From the NCBI GenBank assembly GCA_025934375.1, contig JAICYD010000025.1, positions 1 to 61,981 of the forward strand: DNA of 61,981 nt. The letters run 5' to 3'. Position 1 is the first letter of the stretch. Each line of letters begins with the position of its first letter. Source of the stretch: Streptosporangiaceae bacterium (GTDB lineage Bacteria; Actinomycetota; Actinomycetes; Streptosporangiales; Streptosporangiaceae). Below, one piece after another: positions 36,032 through 44,354 of this stretch. The notes under the pieces are model-generated. The model was not told the DNA's origin. It did no database searches and saw only the letters and a program-made list of their open reading frames with translations. Made by a program: the position numbers and the translations under genes.

Positions 36032-37549
36032 TCAGTGCATGCCCACTGTAGTGCCGGGCTGGGGCCGCGCGCTTGGTAGCGCCACAGCTGCCAGCACGGC
36101 CAGCGCAACGGCGACCGCCGCCGCCACGAGCAAGGCGTGCCGGTACCCGGCGGCGAAGCCGGCCCCGTGCAGGGCGAACCCCGACACCCCAGCCGCGATC
36201 GCCGGAAAGATCGCCGCGCCCAGCGCCGCCCCGATCTCGTGCATCGTCGTCAGCAGTCCCGAGGCCAGCCCGCTCTCCTGCGCGCCGACCTTGCTCAGCC
36301 CGGTGACCTGTGCGGACGGGAACGCCAGGCCGCTTCCGGCGCCGAGCAGCGCCAGCCCCGGCAGCAACCCGGGCCAGTAGCCGCTCCCGGCGGTGGCCCG
36401 GGACAGCCACAAGGCGCCCGCCGCCATGAGCGCGAACCCGGCGACCGCGAGCACCCGCGAGCCGGCCTTCCGCATCAGGTGCGCGGCCAGCCCCGCGCCG
36501 AGGCCGGTGATGATCACCGGGGGCAGGAACTCCACGCCCGCCCGTACCGCCGACGCGCCGAGCACGCCCTGCAGGAACAGCGAGGACAGCAGCACCACGC
36601 CGACCTGGGTCCCGGTGGCCGCCAGCAGGGCCAGCCCCCCGAAGGTCAGCGACCGCGACCGGAAGACGCGCAACGGGACCAGCGGGGACCCGCCGCCGCG
36701 CTCGGCGCGGTATTCGGCCAGGGCGAAGGCCGCCAGCAGGACCACGGCCGCGGCCAGCGGTCCGGTCCGGCCGAGGCCCCAGCCGGACCGGGAGATCCCA
36801 TAGACCAGGGCGGCCAGCCCGCCGACGGCGAGCACCGTCCCGCGCAGGTCCAGGCGCCCCGCGCCGCCGTGACCGCGCGCGCCGGCCGACCCGGCCCGCG
36901 TCGCCAGCACGTGCCAGGCGGCCGCCAGCGCGACCACGCCCACCGGGACGTTGATGAGGAACACCGACCGCCAGCCCAGCGCGCTCGTGAGCACGCCGCC
37001 CAGGAGCACGCCAGTGGCGAGCCCCCCGCCGGCCAGCGCGCCCCAGGCGCTCAGCGCGGTGGCCCGCCGGGCGCCGGTGTAGGTCGCGGTTATCAGCGCC
37101 AGCGCGGACGGGGTGAGCAGGGCCGCTCCCAGCCCCTGGACCGACCGGGCGGCCACCAGGGCGGCCGCGCCCGGCGCGAGGCCGCTCGCCAGCGACGCCA
37201 GCGTGAATACGGCCAGCCCCAGGCTGAACGTCCGCCGCCCGCCGAACAGGTCCGCCGCCCGGCCGCCGAGCAGCGTCAGCCCGCCGGTGGCGAGCAGGTA
37301 GCTGGTGACCACCCACTGCAGGTCGGCCGGCGCGAAGCCCAGTGACCGGCCGATCGACGGCAGCGCGATGCTGGTCACCGTCATGTCGAGGATCACCATG
37401 AATTGCGCCACGCACAGCACTACCAGCGCCGTCCACGGGCGCCTGCCTTCCCCGCTGGCGCCCCCGTACCGCTCCCGTCGCTCAAGCAGGTCCAGCGCGA
37501 TCGCGCGCCCGCCCCTGTGGTCGCTCGCTCTTCCGAAGTGACCCGGCAT
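36032..37549 (-). CDS. MFS drug exporter, DHA2 (14-TMS) family
   Basis: A 505-residue exporter with 14 membrane segments. Motif A and neighbours are clear (VILDMTVTSIALPSIGRSLGFAPADLQWVVTSYLL; GRRTFSLGLAVF; SVQGLGAALLTPSALALI), as is motif C (GVLLGGVLTSALGWRSVFLINVPVG). It is likely a proton antiporter for drugs or metabolites. It is the first gene of an operon with the TetR regulator. The promoter region carries two 18-bp operators, the nearer one ending 13 bp before the ATG, so repression would block both -35 and initiation. Confidence 0.9.
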   Translation of the reverse strand: MPGHFGRASDHRGGRAIALDLLERRERYGGASGEGRRPWTALVVLCVAQFMVILDMTVTSIALPSIGRSLGFAPADLQWVVTSYLLATGGLTLLGGRAADLFGGRRTFSLGLAVFTLASLASGLAPGAAALVAARSVQGLGAALLTPSALALITATYTGARRATALSAWGALAGGGLATGVLLGGVLTSALGWRSVFLINVPVGVVALAAAWHVLATRAGSAGARGHGGAGRLDLRGTVLAVGGLAALVYGISRSGWGLGRTGPLAAAVVLLAAFALAEYRAERGGGSPLVPLRVFRSRSLTFGGLALLAATGTQVGVVLLSSLFLQGVLGASAVRAGVEFLPPVIITGLGAGLAAHLMRKAGSRVLAVAGFALMAAGALWLSRATAGSGYWPGLLPGLALLGAGSGLAFPSAQVTGLSKVGAQESGLASGLLTTMHEIGAALGAAIFPAIAAGVSGFALHGAGFAAGYRHALLVAAAVAVALAVLAAVALPSARPQPGTTVGMH

Positions 37550-37562
37550 GCCGCCTCCTCTT

Positions 37563-37616
37563 GGTTTACATAGCTGTCAATCAAGAGGATAGGCCGAAGG
37601 TTTACATATCTGTCAA
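37563..37616. promoter_or_regulatory. two 18-bp TetR operators
   Basis: GGTTTACATAGCTGTCAA (37563-37580) and GGTTTACATATCTGTCAA (37599-37616) differ at one base and start 36 bp apart. Each contains a TTnACA-4-TGTnAA palindrome, and each contains TTGACA on the minus strand, a -35 for the exporter. The upstream copy with TATCCT 19 bp beyond it is the probable promoter. Confidence 0.85.
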
Positions 37617-37666
37617 GCTTTTAAGGGAGGACTCGCGTAAGACCGGGCCGGCCACGGGTCCAGCGT

Positions 37667-37672
37667 TAATGT
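37667..37672 (+). promoter_or_regulatory. -10 element (TAATGT) for the methyltransferase fusion gene
   Basis: TANNNT hexamer 7 nt before ATG 37680, no Shine-Dalgarno: leaderless start expected. Confidence 0.5.
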
Positions 37673-37679
37673 GGCAGCG

Positions 37680-39650
37680 ATGAAGGACCGAGCCGCATCG
37701 CATACCGCGCGCAGCGTCGCCGCGCGCCGCCTGACCGTCGATCGCCTCGCGGCGGACTACGGCGACCCGGGGGCCGACGTCGCCCTGAGCCGTGACGTCG
37801 CCGCCGGGCTGGCACCTTCACCAGGCCGGATGCACGATTACCTCCGCGCCCGGACGGCGTTCTTCGACCGGGTCGTCGTCACCGCCGTCAGCGCCGGGGT
37901 GCCGCAAGTAGTCGTCGGCGCCGCCGGCTACGACGCCCGCTCGCTGCGCTATGCCAGGCCGGGCGTTCACTGGTTCGAGGTGGACCACCCGGCGACCCAG
38001 GCCGACAAGCTGGAGCGGTTGCGCCGGCTCGGGATCGACGCCCGCCATGTCCGGTTCGTCGCCGCGGACTTCCGCGTTGACCCGGTGGCGGCCGCGCTGC
38101 GCGACGCTGGCCTAAACCCCCGGGAGCCGGCGCTGTTCCTGTTCGAGGGTATCGTCGTCTACCTCGACAAGCCGGTCACCGAGTCGGTCCTCGCCCAGTT
38201 CCGCGAGGTCACCGTCCCCGGCAGCACACTGGCCATCAGCGTCTCGCCGACCTCGGCGGCGCGCGGGCCGACCGCGCGCGCCCGGTTCACCGAGTCGGTC
38301 GCCGCCATGGGCGAGCCGGCGCGCGCGTTCCTGGAGCCAGCCGAGGCGGCGCGGATGCTGGAGCGGGCCGGCTGGCAACTCGATGACCTCGGTCGGCAAC
38401 CCGGCCGCCGCACCGCGGCCGGCCTCCTCACCGCCCGCGCGGTCCCCGCCCATTCAACCCCGCCTTCCGCGCAACGGACCGTCCCCGCCGCTCCGTTGGA
38501 TCGCTCCTCGCCGGTTGCGGCCGGCCTCGATCCCACGGCCCTGCCGCTGCCCGCCCTGCTGTCCCGGGCGCTCGTCGCGTTCACGATCGAGGCCGACAAC
38601 GAGGCCGAGCACCGGCTCCCGCACCGAACGGCCACCCACGGCCTGTCCCCGGGCGCGCCGCCCGGCGCGCCCTGGATGGTCTCGCTGGCGATGTGGGCCA
38701 GTTCGCTGCGGCACGTCCCCGACGCCGGGATCACCGTCGCCGGCCTGCGCCGGGCCGCCCGCGCGGATACCAACCTGGCGGGCATGCGCCGCTGGGGCTA
38801 CGTCACGTTCGACCCCGAGCCAACCCGCGGCAAGCAGCCCGCCGAGCACGCGCTGATCCGGCTCACCGCCCCGGGCCGGATCGCCCGCGACGGATGGGCG
38901 CCCCTGGGGGACGTGGTCGAGCAGCGCTGGCGGGACCGGTTCGGCGCCCAGGCGACAGCCGGGCTGCGGGCCGCCCTCGCCGCGATCACCGCCGACCTGG
39001 ACCCGGGCCTGCCCGACTGCCTTCCGATCCTGGGCCACGGATTGTTCAGCCGCCTGCCCGCCCCTGGCTCCCGAGCATCCTCGGCGCCCGCCCCGGCCTT
39101 CCCCGGGCCACCCGGCGAACCCCGCCCGCCCCAGCCGCCAGCACCCCTGTGGTCGCTCTTGTCGCAGCCGCTCCTGGCGTTCGCGATCGAGTATGAAAGA
39201 GGGTGGCCGCTATCCCTCGCGATCAGCGACAACGTGCTGCGGGTGCTGGATGCCGACGGGGTGCGCACCCGTGACATTCCCGGCCTGGCCGGCGTGTCGA
39301 AGGAAGCCGTCGCCATGGCCATGGGCGTTCTCGGCAAGCATGCCCTGGCCACCGAGGGACCGGGCCCCGGCGGCGCCCGCTGGCGAGTGACCCGCCTCAC
39401 CGGCCGCGGCCGCCAGGCCCAGGTCGCCCACGCCGACCGGGTAGCCGCCATCGAGGACGCCTGGCGCGCCCGCTTCCGCGCCAACGCCGTCGCCGCCCTC
39501 CGCGCCGCCCTGGCCAGCCTCCCCGAGGCCGGGCTGCTAGCCGGGATGGCCCCCTACCCCGACGGCTGGCGTGCCCAGGTCAAGCCCGCGACCGCGCTCC
39601 CGCATTACCCGATGGTCTTGCACCGTGGCGGTTACCCCGACGGCAGTTGA
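37680..39650 (+). CDS. LCM-type SAM methyltransferase fused to two winged-helix-like repeats
   Basis: A 656-residue fusion. Residues 1-255 are a class I methyltransferase of the leucine carboxyl methyltransferase type (SAM site VVVGAAGYDARSLRYA, then HWFEVDHPATQADK and FLFEGIVVYLD). After a Pro/Ser linker, residues 289-447 and 488-615 are two related domains: LLSRALVAFTIE versus LLSQPLLAFAIE, and RWRDRFGAQATAGLRAAL versus AWRARFRANAVAALRAAL. The second contains a MarR-like recognition segment (ISDNVLRVLDADGVRTRDIPGLAGVSKEAVAMAMG). The C-terminus PHYPMVLHRGGYPDGS is that of stand-alone two-domain MarR-like proteins. The fusion would link small-molecule or protein methylation to DNA binding; substrate and target are unknown. 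ATG 37680 follows TAATGT by 7 nt. Confidence 0.8.
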   Translation: MKDRAASHTARSVAARRLTVDRLAADYGDPGADVALSRDVAAGLAPSPGRMHDYLRARTAFFDRVVVTAVSAGVPQVVVGAAGYDARSLRYARPGVHWFEVDHPATQADKLERLRRLGIDARHVRFVAADFRVDPVAAALRDAGLNPREPALFLFEGIVVYLDKPVTESVLAQFREVTVPGSTLAISVSPTSAARGPTARARFTESVAAMGEPARAFLEPAEAARMLERAGWQLDDLGRQPGRRTAAGLLTARAVPAHSTPPSAQRTVPAAPLDRSSPVAAGLDPTALPLPALLSRALVAFTIEADNEAEHRLPHRTATHGLSPGAPPGAPWMVSLAMWASSLRHVPDAGITVAGLRRAARADTNLAGMRRWGYVTFDPEPTRGKQPAEHALIRLTAPGRIARDGWAPLGDVVEQRWRDRFGAQATAGLRAALAAITADLDPGLPDCLPILGHGLFSRLPAPGSRASSAPAPAFPGPPGEPRPPQPPAPLWSLLSQPLLAFAIEYERGWPLSLAISDNVLRVLDADGVRTRDIPGLAGVSKEAVAMAMGVLGKHALATEGPGPGGARWRVTRLTGRGRQAQVAHADRVAAIEDAWRARFRANAVAALRAALASLPEAGLLAGMAPYPDGWRAQVKPATALPHYPMVLHRGGYPDGS

Positions 39651-39903
39651 GGGCTCTTCCACCGGAAGTGACCGCGAGCGTGGGATACGCGGCGAGCTGA
39701 TAGCGCGACTCAAGTACGACAAGATCAAATTCCTGGCACCCGAAGACAAGAATGGCGACGACGGGGTCGAGTTCGAGGTCGCCGGAGTCGAAGGCCGCGA
39801 CGGGGCCCCGCGCATCCTCCGCCAGGACTATCTGACCTTCTTGCACGCGTTCACGGCGCAGTGCAGTGACCGTACCGGCATCAACGTTCGCCGCCGGGCA
39901 TGA
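39625..39903 (+). CDS. small hypothetical protein after the methyltransferase fusion
   Basis: A 92-residue frame from GTG 39625, overlapping the previous gene by 26 bp. It has the local third-position G/C bias and an ordinary soluble composition (GELIARLKYDKIKFLAPEDKNGDDGVEFEVAGVEG, then RILRQDYLTFLHAFTAQC). No family is recognised and no Shine-Dalgarno is evident. Its 3' end overlaps the tail of the minus-strand DinB remnant, so only one of the two tails can be real. Could be a fragment. Confidence 0.4.
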   Translation: MAVTPTAVEGSSTGSDRERGIRGELIARLKYDKIKFLAPEDKNGDDGVEFEVAGVEGRDGAPRILRQDYLTFLHAFTAQCSDRTGINVRRRA

Positions 39904-40148
39904 CGTGCACATCCACCTCCCGGGCAACGGCTAATGCCCTCGTCGGCACTGCCCTCGCCGGGCGGGCCGGGGCGCGGGCGGATGCTCCACATGCCAGGCA
40001 CCGGTTCCCAGAGGTACTCCTCATCGGTGAGGCCGTCCATCCGCGGCCGCAGGTTGGCCCGCCAGTGCCAGTTGAGCTGCTCGGGGAGCAGGCTAGGCCA
40101 CTCAATCCCCCGGAGTGCGCCCATGCTGTGCCCGTTACGCTCGCTCAT
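39828..40148 (-). pseudogene. DinB-family protein, truncated N-terminal remnant
   Basis: From ATG 40148 the first ~60 residues read like a DinB/mycothiol-dependent enzyme N-terminus (LLPEQLNWHWRANLRPRMDGLTDEEYLWEPVPGMWSIRPR). The rest of the family (about 100 residues with the metal-binding His) is missing. After RPRP the frame continues as Arg/Gly-rich sequence to a stop at 39828. The gene lost its 3' two-thirds, perhaps by the same event that brought in the plus-strand sequence on its left. It is divergent from the serine hydrolase gene. Confidence 0.65.
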
Positions 40149-40206
40149 GACCGCACTGTAGCGAGGTGGCTTGCCAGGATCGCGCGACGCGCGCAAAGTT
40201 AGCGGG

Positions 40207-41448
40207 GTGAACGAGCTTAAGGTGGAGGTCGACCCCGCCGAGGTGGGGCTGGACGCAGAGCGGCTGCGGCGCATCGACGCCCGGTTCGCCCGGTACGTGG
40301 ACGAGGGCAAGCTGGCGGGGTGGCTGGTCACGGTGAGCAGGCACGGGCGGCTCGCGCACGTGTCCGGTCACGGGCAGCGCGACAACGAGGCCGGGCTGCC
40401 GGTGGAAACCGACACGCTGTGGCGCCTGTATTCGATGACCAAGCCCGTCACCTCGGTCGCCGCGATGATGCTGTACGAGGAGGGCGCGTTCCAGCTCACC
40501 GACCCGGTCAGCGACTTCATCCCGTCCTTCGCCGACGTCCGGGTCTACGCCGGCGGGTCTGACCTGCGGCCCGTCACCGTCCCGGCGACCGAGCCGGTGC
40601 GGATCTGGCACCTGCTGACGCACACGTCCGGCCTCACCTACGGCTTCCATCGCAATCACCCGGTGGACGCCATGTACCGGGCGGCCGGGTTCGACCTTGG
40701 CGTGAAGCCGGCGGTGGACCTGGCGCGCGCGTGCGACATCTGGGCCGGCTTCCCCCTGTTGTTCCAGCCGGGCATCGAGTGGACGTACTCGGTGGCCACC
40801 GACGTCCTGGGCCGGGTAGTGGAGGTCGCCTCCGGTCAGCGGCTCGATGAGTTCTTCGCCCAGCGCATCTTCGGTCCGCTGGGGATGACCGACGCGGGCT
40901 TCTCCGCGCGGCCGGAGCAGTTGCCCCGGCTCGCGGCCCTGTACGCCCGTGGCCCGGGCGGGACCGCGGTCCGCGCGGATGCCCTCGATGAGGCGAAAGA
41001 GCCGCCGAAGATGCTCAGCGGCGGCGGCGGGCTGGTGGGCACCGCCGCGGACTACCATCGCTTCACCCAGATGCTGCTGCCCCGGCCGGAAAGCCCCGCG
41101 GGGGAGCTCGATGGCGTCCGGCTGCTCAGCCCCCGCACGGTCGCCTACATGGGCAGCAACCACCTGCCGGGCGGGGCGGACCTGGAGGCCATCGGCCGGC
41201 GGCTGTTCGCGGAGACGCCCTACCACGGCATCGGCTTCGGCCTCGGCTTCGCGGTCGTCATCGACCCGGTGCCCGGCAAGGTGATCTGCTCACCAGGCGA
41301 GATGTCGTGGGGAGGGGCGGCCAGCACCGCCTTCTTCATCGACCCGGCCGAGGGGCTCACCGCCTCGTTGTTCACTCAGCTGATCCCGTCGAGCGCGCAC
41401 CCGCTGCGCTCGCAGTTCCGCCAGCTGGTCTACCAGGCCCTCGCGTGA
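40207..41448 (+). CDS. serine hydrolase, beta-lactamase class C/penicillin-binding family
   Basis: A 413-residue protein of the EstB/AmpC-like serine hydrolase family. Ser-x-x-Lys is in LYSMTKPVTSVAAMML, the Tyr motif in WTYSVATDVLGRVV, with HLLTHTSGLTYG between. GGGGLVGTAADYHRF and a C-terminal WGGAASTAFFIDP (equivalent of the KTG-like strand) are also typical. No signal peptide, so it is probably a cytoplasmic esterase or amidase rather than an antibiotic resistance enzyme. GTG 40207 follows GCGGG; a frame from 40171 adds an unlikely N-terminus. Confidence 0.87.
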   Translation: MNELKVEVDPAEVGLDAERLRRIDARFARYVDEGKLAGWLVTVSRHGRLAHVSGHGQRDNEAGLPVETDTLWRLYSMTKPVTSVAAMMLYEEGAFQLTDPVSDFIPSFADVRVYAGGSDLRPVTVPATEPVRIWHLLTHTSGLTYGFHRNHPVDAMYRAAGFDLGVKPAVDLARACDIWAGFPLLFQPGIEWTYSVATDVLGRVVEVASGQRLDEFFAQRIFGPLGMTDAGFSARPEQLPRLAALYARGPGGTAVRADALDEAKEPPKMLSGGGGLVGTAADYHRFTQMLLPRPESPAGELDGVRLLSPRTVAYMGSNHLPGGADLEAIGRRLFAETPYHGIGFGLGFAVVIDPVPGKVICSPGEMSWGGAASTAFFIDPAEGLTASLFTQLIPSSAHPLRSQFRQLVYQALA

Positions 41449-41536
41449 GAACGCGCAAACCCGCGTAAAAGTCGGGCGGGCCGGGTACAGAATGGTCTAT
41501 TGAGCCCCTGGCGTCCAAGCAGTGGAGGTATAAGCC

Positions 41537-41677
41537 ATGCGACTGGGCAAGGAGCAGGCCGCTGGATACGTCGCCGACGTCGAGTCCGGTGCGACCGAGC
41601 AGGTTGAGGCACCAGCGACCGTAATGGCCGCGGAGCCCGTGCCCGTGGCGCCGGAGCCTGTCGCGGTCAGCCGCTGA
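41537..41677 (+). CDS. 46-residue small protein upstream of the Cys-rich gene
   Basis: ATG 41537 has a good Shine-Dalgarno (GGAGG 41524-41528) and codes for 46 residues to TGA 41675-41677 (MRLGKEQAAGYVADVESG..., then a Val/Pro/Ala/Glu-rich tail ending VAVSR). Codon use fits the genome. It ends 5 bp before GTG 41683 of the next gene, which has no ribosome-binding site of its own, so the larger gene is probably translated by coupling. No signal peptide, Cys or membrane segment. It is either a small protein or a leader peptide; no family recognised. Confidence 0.55.
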   Translation: MRLGKEQAAGYVADVESGATEQVEAPATVMAAEPVPVAPEPVAVSR

Positions 41678-41682
41678 CAACG

Positions 41683-42537
41683 GTGTCCGGCCCGGGTAGG
41701 CACCGGGGGAGCGATCCCTCGCCCAGTGTTCCGCAGTCGGCGGGCACCTCGCGCCGGGCGATCTTGCGCAAGCTCTTGTTCCGCAAGGGCGACCCGGCAC
41801 CGGGCAGTGAACGGCCAGATGAGCCGTTCCCGGGGTACAAGCTGGCGCACGCCGTGCTGTCCGCGGACGGGACGCGGGCCGCGTTCGCCGGGCTCACCCT
41901 CGGCGCGGATCAGGTATACGGGGTAAAGGCCGACGCGACGTGCGTATGGACCCCCCGGCACATGCCGCCGCGCCGCTGGTGCGGCTGCGGGTTCTACTGC
42001 CTGCACGAGCTGGCCGACGTGCGGGCGCTGGGCTGCGCCACGGAGAACCGCAGCGCGCTGCTCCTTGAGGTCATCGCGTCCGGCCGTTACATCCGCTATG
42101 AGCGCGGGTTGCGTTACAGCCAGCAGCGGGTCCGGGTGATCCGTGACGCCTGGTGCGTTTGCGGCCGCCCCGGGAATGTCCTCGCCGACGCGGGGACCGG
42201 CCTGGTTGGCTGGCGGCACCTCGCCCCGATGTGCACCCACTGCGCGGCAGGCCGGCCCTCGCTCAGCCTGCCCGAATTCGTCGCCCGGCTCGACGCGCCC
42301 GTCAAGATCGAGCAGCCCGTGGCCGGACCGGGCCTCGCCCCGCTTAGCCCGCTGGGCGCGGTGGTCGCCCCGCCCGGCATGACGGTCGCCTCGCCCGAGG
42401 CCGAAACGACTCCGCTGAGCCCGGTGGTCCCCGGCCCGCTGCCGGACCCCACGGAATCGCCGATCGCGATCCTCACCGCTGAGATCGCCCTGCTCCACGC
42501 CCGCCTAGACGACCTCCAGTCCCGGATGGGCAAGTAA
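41683..42537 (+). CDS. Cys-rich protein of unknown function
   Basis: A 284-residue protein I do not recognise. The central region is rich in Cys/His pairs that could bind zinc: RRWCGCGFYCLHELADV near residue 98, RDAWCVCGRPGN near 155 and LAPMCTHCAAG near 182. The N-terminal 45 residues are basic (RRAILRKLLFRKG), and the C-terminus is Pro-rich ending in a short coiled-coil-like helix (AEIALLHARLDDLQSRMGK). No signal peptide or membrane segment. It is coupled to the 46-residue ORF upstream. The CxC and CxxC clusters suggest a treble-clef or rubredoxin-like knuckle, but that is inference. Confidence 0.65.
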   Translation: MSGPGRHRGSDPSPSVPQSAGTSRRAILRKLLFRKGDPAPGSERPDEPFPGYKLAHAVLSADGTRAAFAGLTLGADQVYGVKADATCVWTPRHMPPRRWCGCGFYCLHELADVRALGCATENRSALLLEVIASGRYIRYERGLRYSQQRVRVIRDAWCVCGRPGNVLADAGTGLVGWRHLAPMCTHCAAGRPSLSLPEFVARLDAPVKIEQPVAGPGLAPLSPLGAVVAPPGMTVASPEAETTPLSPVVPGPLPDPTESPIAILTAEIALLHARLDDLQSRMGK

Positions 42538-42692
42538 CCAGGCGATCGCTTCGGCGCCGGGGGCAGGACATCACCGGGTGGTCCCGGGGGACTCCAGTAG
42601 CTTCGCCGCGCGGCTGTCGAATCCGGCCGGAGCCTTTCGTGAAGACTATGAGAGGCTAGGCAGGGCGCCTGGCCCCGACGGAGGGAACAGCC

Positions 42693-43049
42693 ATGAAGCA
42701 GTACCTGCTGGCCGTCTACAGCGACGAGTCCGCGCAGTTCACCGACGAGGAGATGCAGGCCGCGTTCCGGGCGGTCGACGCCTTCAACGCCGAGCTCCAG
42801 GCCTCCGGTGCCTGGGTGTTCGCCGGCGGGCTGCACCCGCACTCGGACGCCACCGTGGTGCGCGCCCAGGGCGGCAAGGTCGTCACCACCGACGGGCCGT
42901 TCGCCGAGACCAAGGAGCAGATCGGCGGCTTCTGGGTGATCAAGGCGGCCGACCTGGACGTCGCGCTCGATCTGGCGGCCAAGGGCGCGCAGGCCTGCGG
43001 CTGGCCGGTCGAGGTCCGCCCGTTCCAGGATGAGCCGCCCACCGCATGA
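42693..43049 (+). CDS. YCII/DGPF-domain protein
   Basis: A 118-residue YCII-related protein with the DGPF motif ([21 protein letters not shown]) and the N-terminal [13 protein letters not shown]. The fold is a dimeric alpha-beta barrel. Genes of this kind sit beside ECF sigma factors of the ECF42 group, as here. GGAGGG precedes ATG 42693. Its 3' end overlaps the sigma gene by 20 bp, so both are translated together. Its biochemical function is unknown. Confidence 0.88.
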   Translation: MKQYLLAVYSDESAQFTDEEMQAAFRAVDAFNAELQASGAWVFAGGLHPHSDATVVRAQGGKVVTTDGPFAETKEQIGGFWVIKAADLDVALDLAAKGAQACGWPVEVRPFQDEPPTA

Positions 43050-44310
43050 CGGCCCCCTGATGGGCGGTCGCCCGCCTGACCAGAAGGCGATTGAGCGGGC
43101 CTACCGGGAGAGCTCGGGCCGGGCGGTGGCGACCCTGGTCCGCGTCTTCGGCAGCATCGACATCGCCGAGGACGCGGTCCAGGAGGCGTTCACCGTCGCG
43201 CTGGCCCGCTGGCCCGCCGACGGCGTGCCGCCCAATCCCGGCGGCTGGATTGTCACTACCGCCCGCAACAAGGCGCTGGACCGGCTGCGACGCGAGTCCT
43301 CGCGGCCTGGCCGGGAGGCGGAGGCTCACTCGCTGATCGAGGCGCGAGCCGAGCCGGAGGTAACGGAGGCAGGGCCGGTGCGCGATGACCAGCTCCGGCT
43401 GATCTTCACCTGCTGCCATCCGGCGCTCGCGCCAGAGGCGCGGATCGCGCTGACCCTGCGGCTTATCGCCGGGCTGCAGGTACCTGAGATCGCCCGCGCG
43501 TTCCTGGTGCCCGAGGCGACGATCGCCCAGCGGCTCGTGCGCGCCAAGAAGAAGATCCGCGACGCCGGGATCCCCTACCGGGTTCCGCGTGATGACCAGC
43601 TGCCGGACCGGCTGCCGGTCGTCCTGGCGGTCATCTACCTGGTCTTCAACGAAGGGTACGCCGCGTCCTCGGGTGCCGGGCTGACCCGCGCTGACCTGTC
43701 CGCGGAGGCGATCCGGCTGGCCCGGCTGCTGGTCGCGCTGATGCCTGATGAGCCGGAGGCGGCCGGGCTGCTGGCGCTGCTGCTGCTGTCGGAGTCCCGC
43801 CGCCCCGCGCGGGCCGGCGCGGACGGGAGCCTGGTGCTCCTGTCCGACCAGGACCGGTCGCGGTGGGAGCCGGCCCTCATCGCGGAGGGGCAGATGATCG
43901 TGCGCGAGCTGCTGCGCCGCAACCAGCCCGGCCCCTACCAGATCCAGGCGGCGATCGCGGCGGTGCACAGCGACGCCGCCGCGGCCGAGCGGACCGACTG
44001 GCGGCAGATCGCCGCCCTGTACGAGCAGCTGTACGCCCTGATGCCGACCCCGGTGATCGCGCTGAACCGCGCCGTGGCGATCGCCGAGCTGGCCGGGCCG
44101 GCGGCAGCGCTCGCGCTCGTGGATGACCTGGGCCTCGATGACTATTACCTGTTCCACGCGACCCGCGCTGACCTGCTCCGCCGCCTCGGCCGCTTCGCGG
44201 AGGCCGCGCAGGCCTACGGCACGGCAGCCGGGCAGACGGCCAACGCCGCTGAACACGACTTCCTGCGCGGACAAGCTGAGCGCACGCGCCTGGCCCGCGC
44301 TGACCCGTGA
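43030..44310 (+). CDS. ECF sigma factor with TPR-like C-terminal domain (ECF42 type)
   Basis: A 426-residue sigma factor. Region 2 is [33 protein letters not shown]; region 4 is [39 protein letters not shown]. The long C-terminal half ([51 protein letters not shown], helix pairs to the end) is the TPR-like domain of ECF42 sigmas, which replaces a separate anti-sigma factor. A DGPF protein gene directly upstream completes the known ECF42 arrangement. ATG 43030 is taken; ATG 43060 is an alternative. Confidence 0.88.
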   Translation: MSRPPHDGPLMGGRPPDQKAIERAYRESSGRAVATLVRVFGSIDIAEDAVQEAFTVALARWPADGVPPNPGGWIVTTARNKALDRLRRESSRPGREAEAHSLIEARAEPEVTEAGPVRDDQLRLIFTCCHPALAPEARIALTLRLIAGLQVPEIARAFLVPEATIAQRLVRAKKKIRDAGIPYRVPRDDQLPDRLPVVLAVIYLVFNEGYAASSGAGLTRADLSAEAIRLARLLVALMPDEPEAAGLLALLLLSESRRPARAGADGSLVLLSDQDRSRWEPALIAEGQMIVRELLRRNQPGPYQIQAAIAAVHSDAAAAERTDWRQIAALYEQLYALMPTPVIALNRAVAIAELAGPAAALALVDDLGLDDYYLFHATRADLLRRLGRFAEAAQAYGTAAGQTANAAEHDFLRGQAERTRLARADP

Positions 44311-44354
44311 CCAATTCGACGCCGGGATCCGCAGGCTGTTCGGGCGCTAGCGCG

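Noticed and set aside
36137..37345. Plus-strand frame of 402 codons opposite the DHA2 exporter
   Set aside because: Gln/Arg/Pro-rich complement of a membrane protein gene.
40135..41226. Minus-strand frame opposite the serine hydrolase
   Set aside because: No homology; the plus-strand gene has catalytic motifs.
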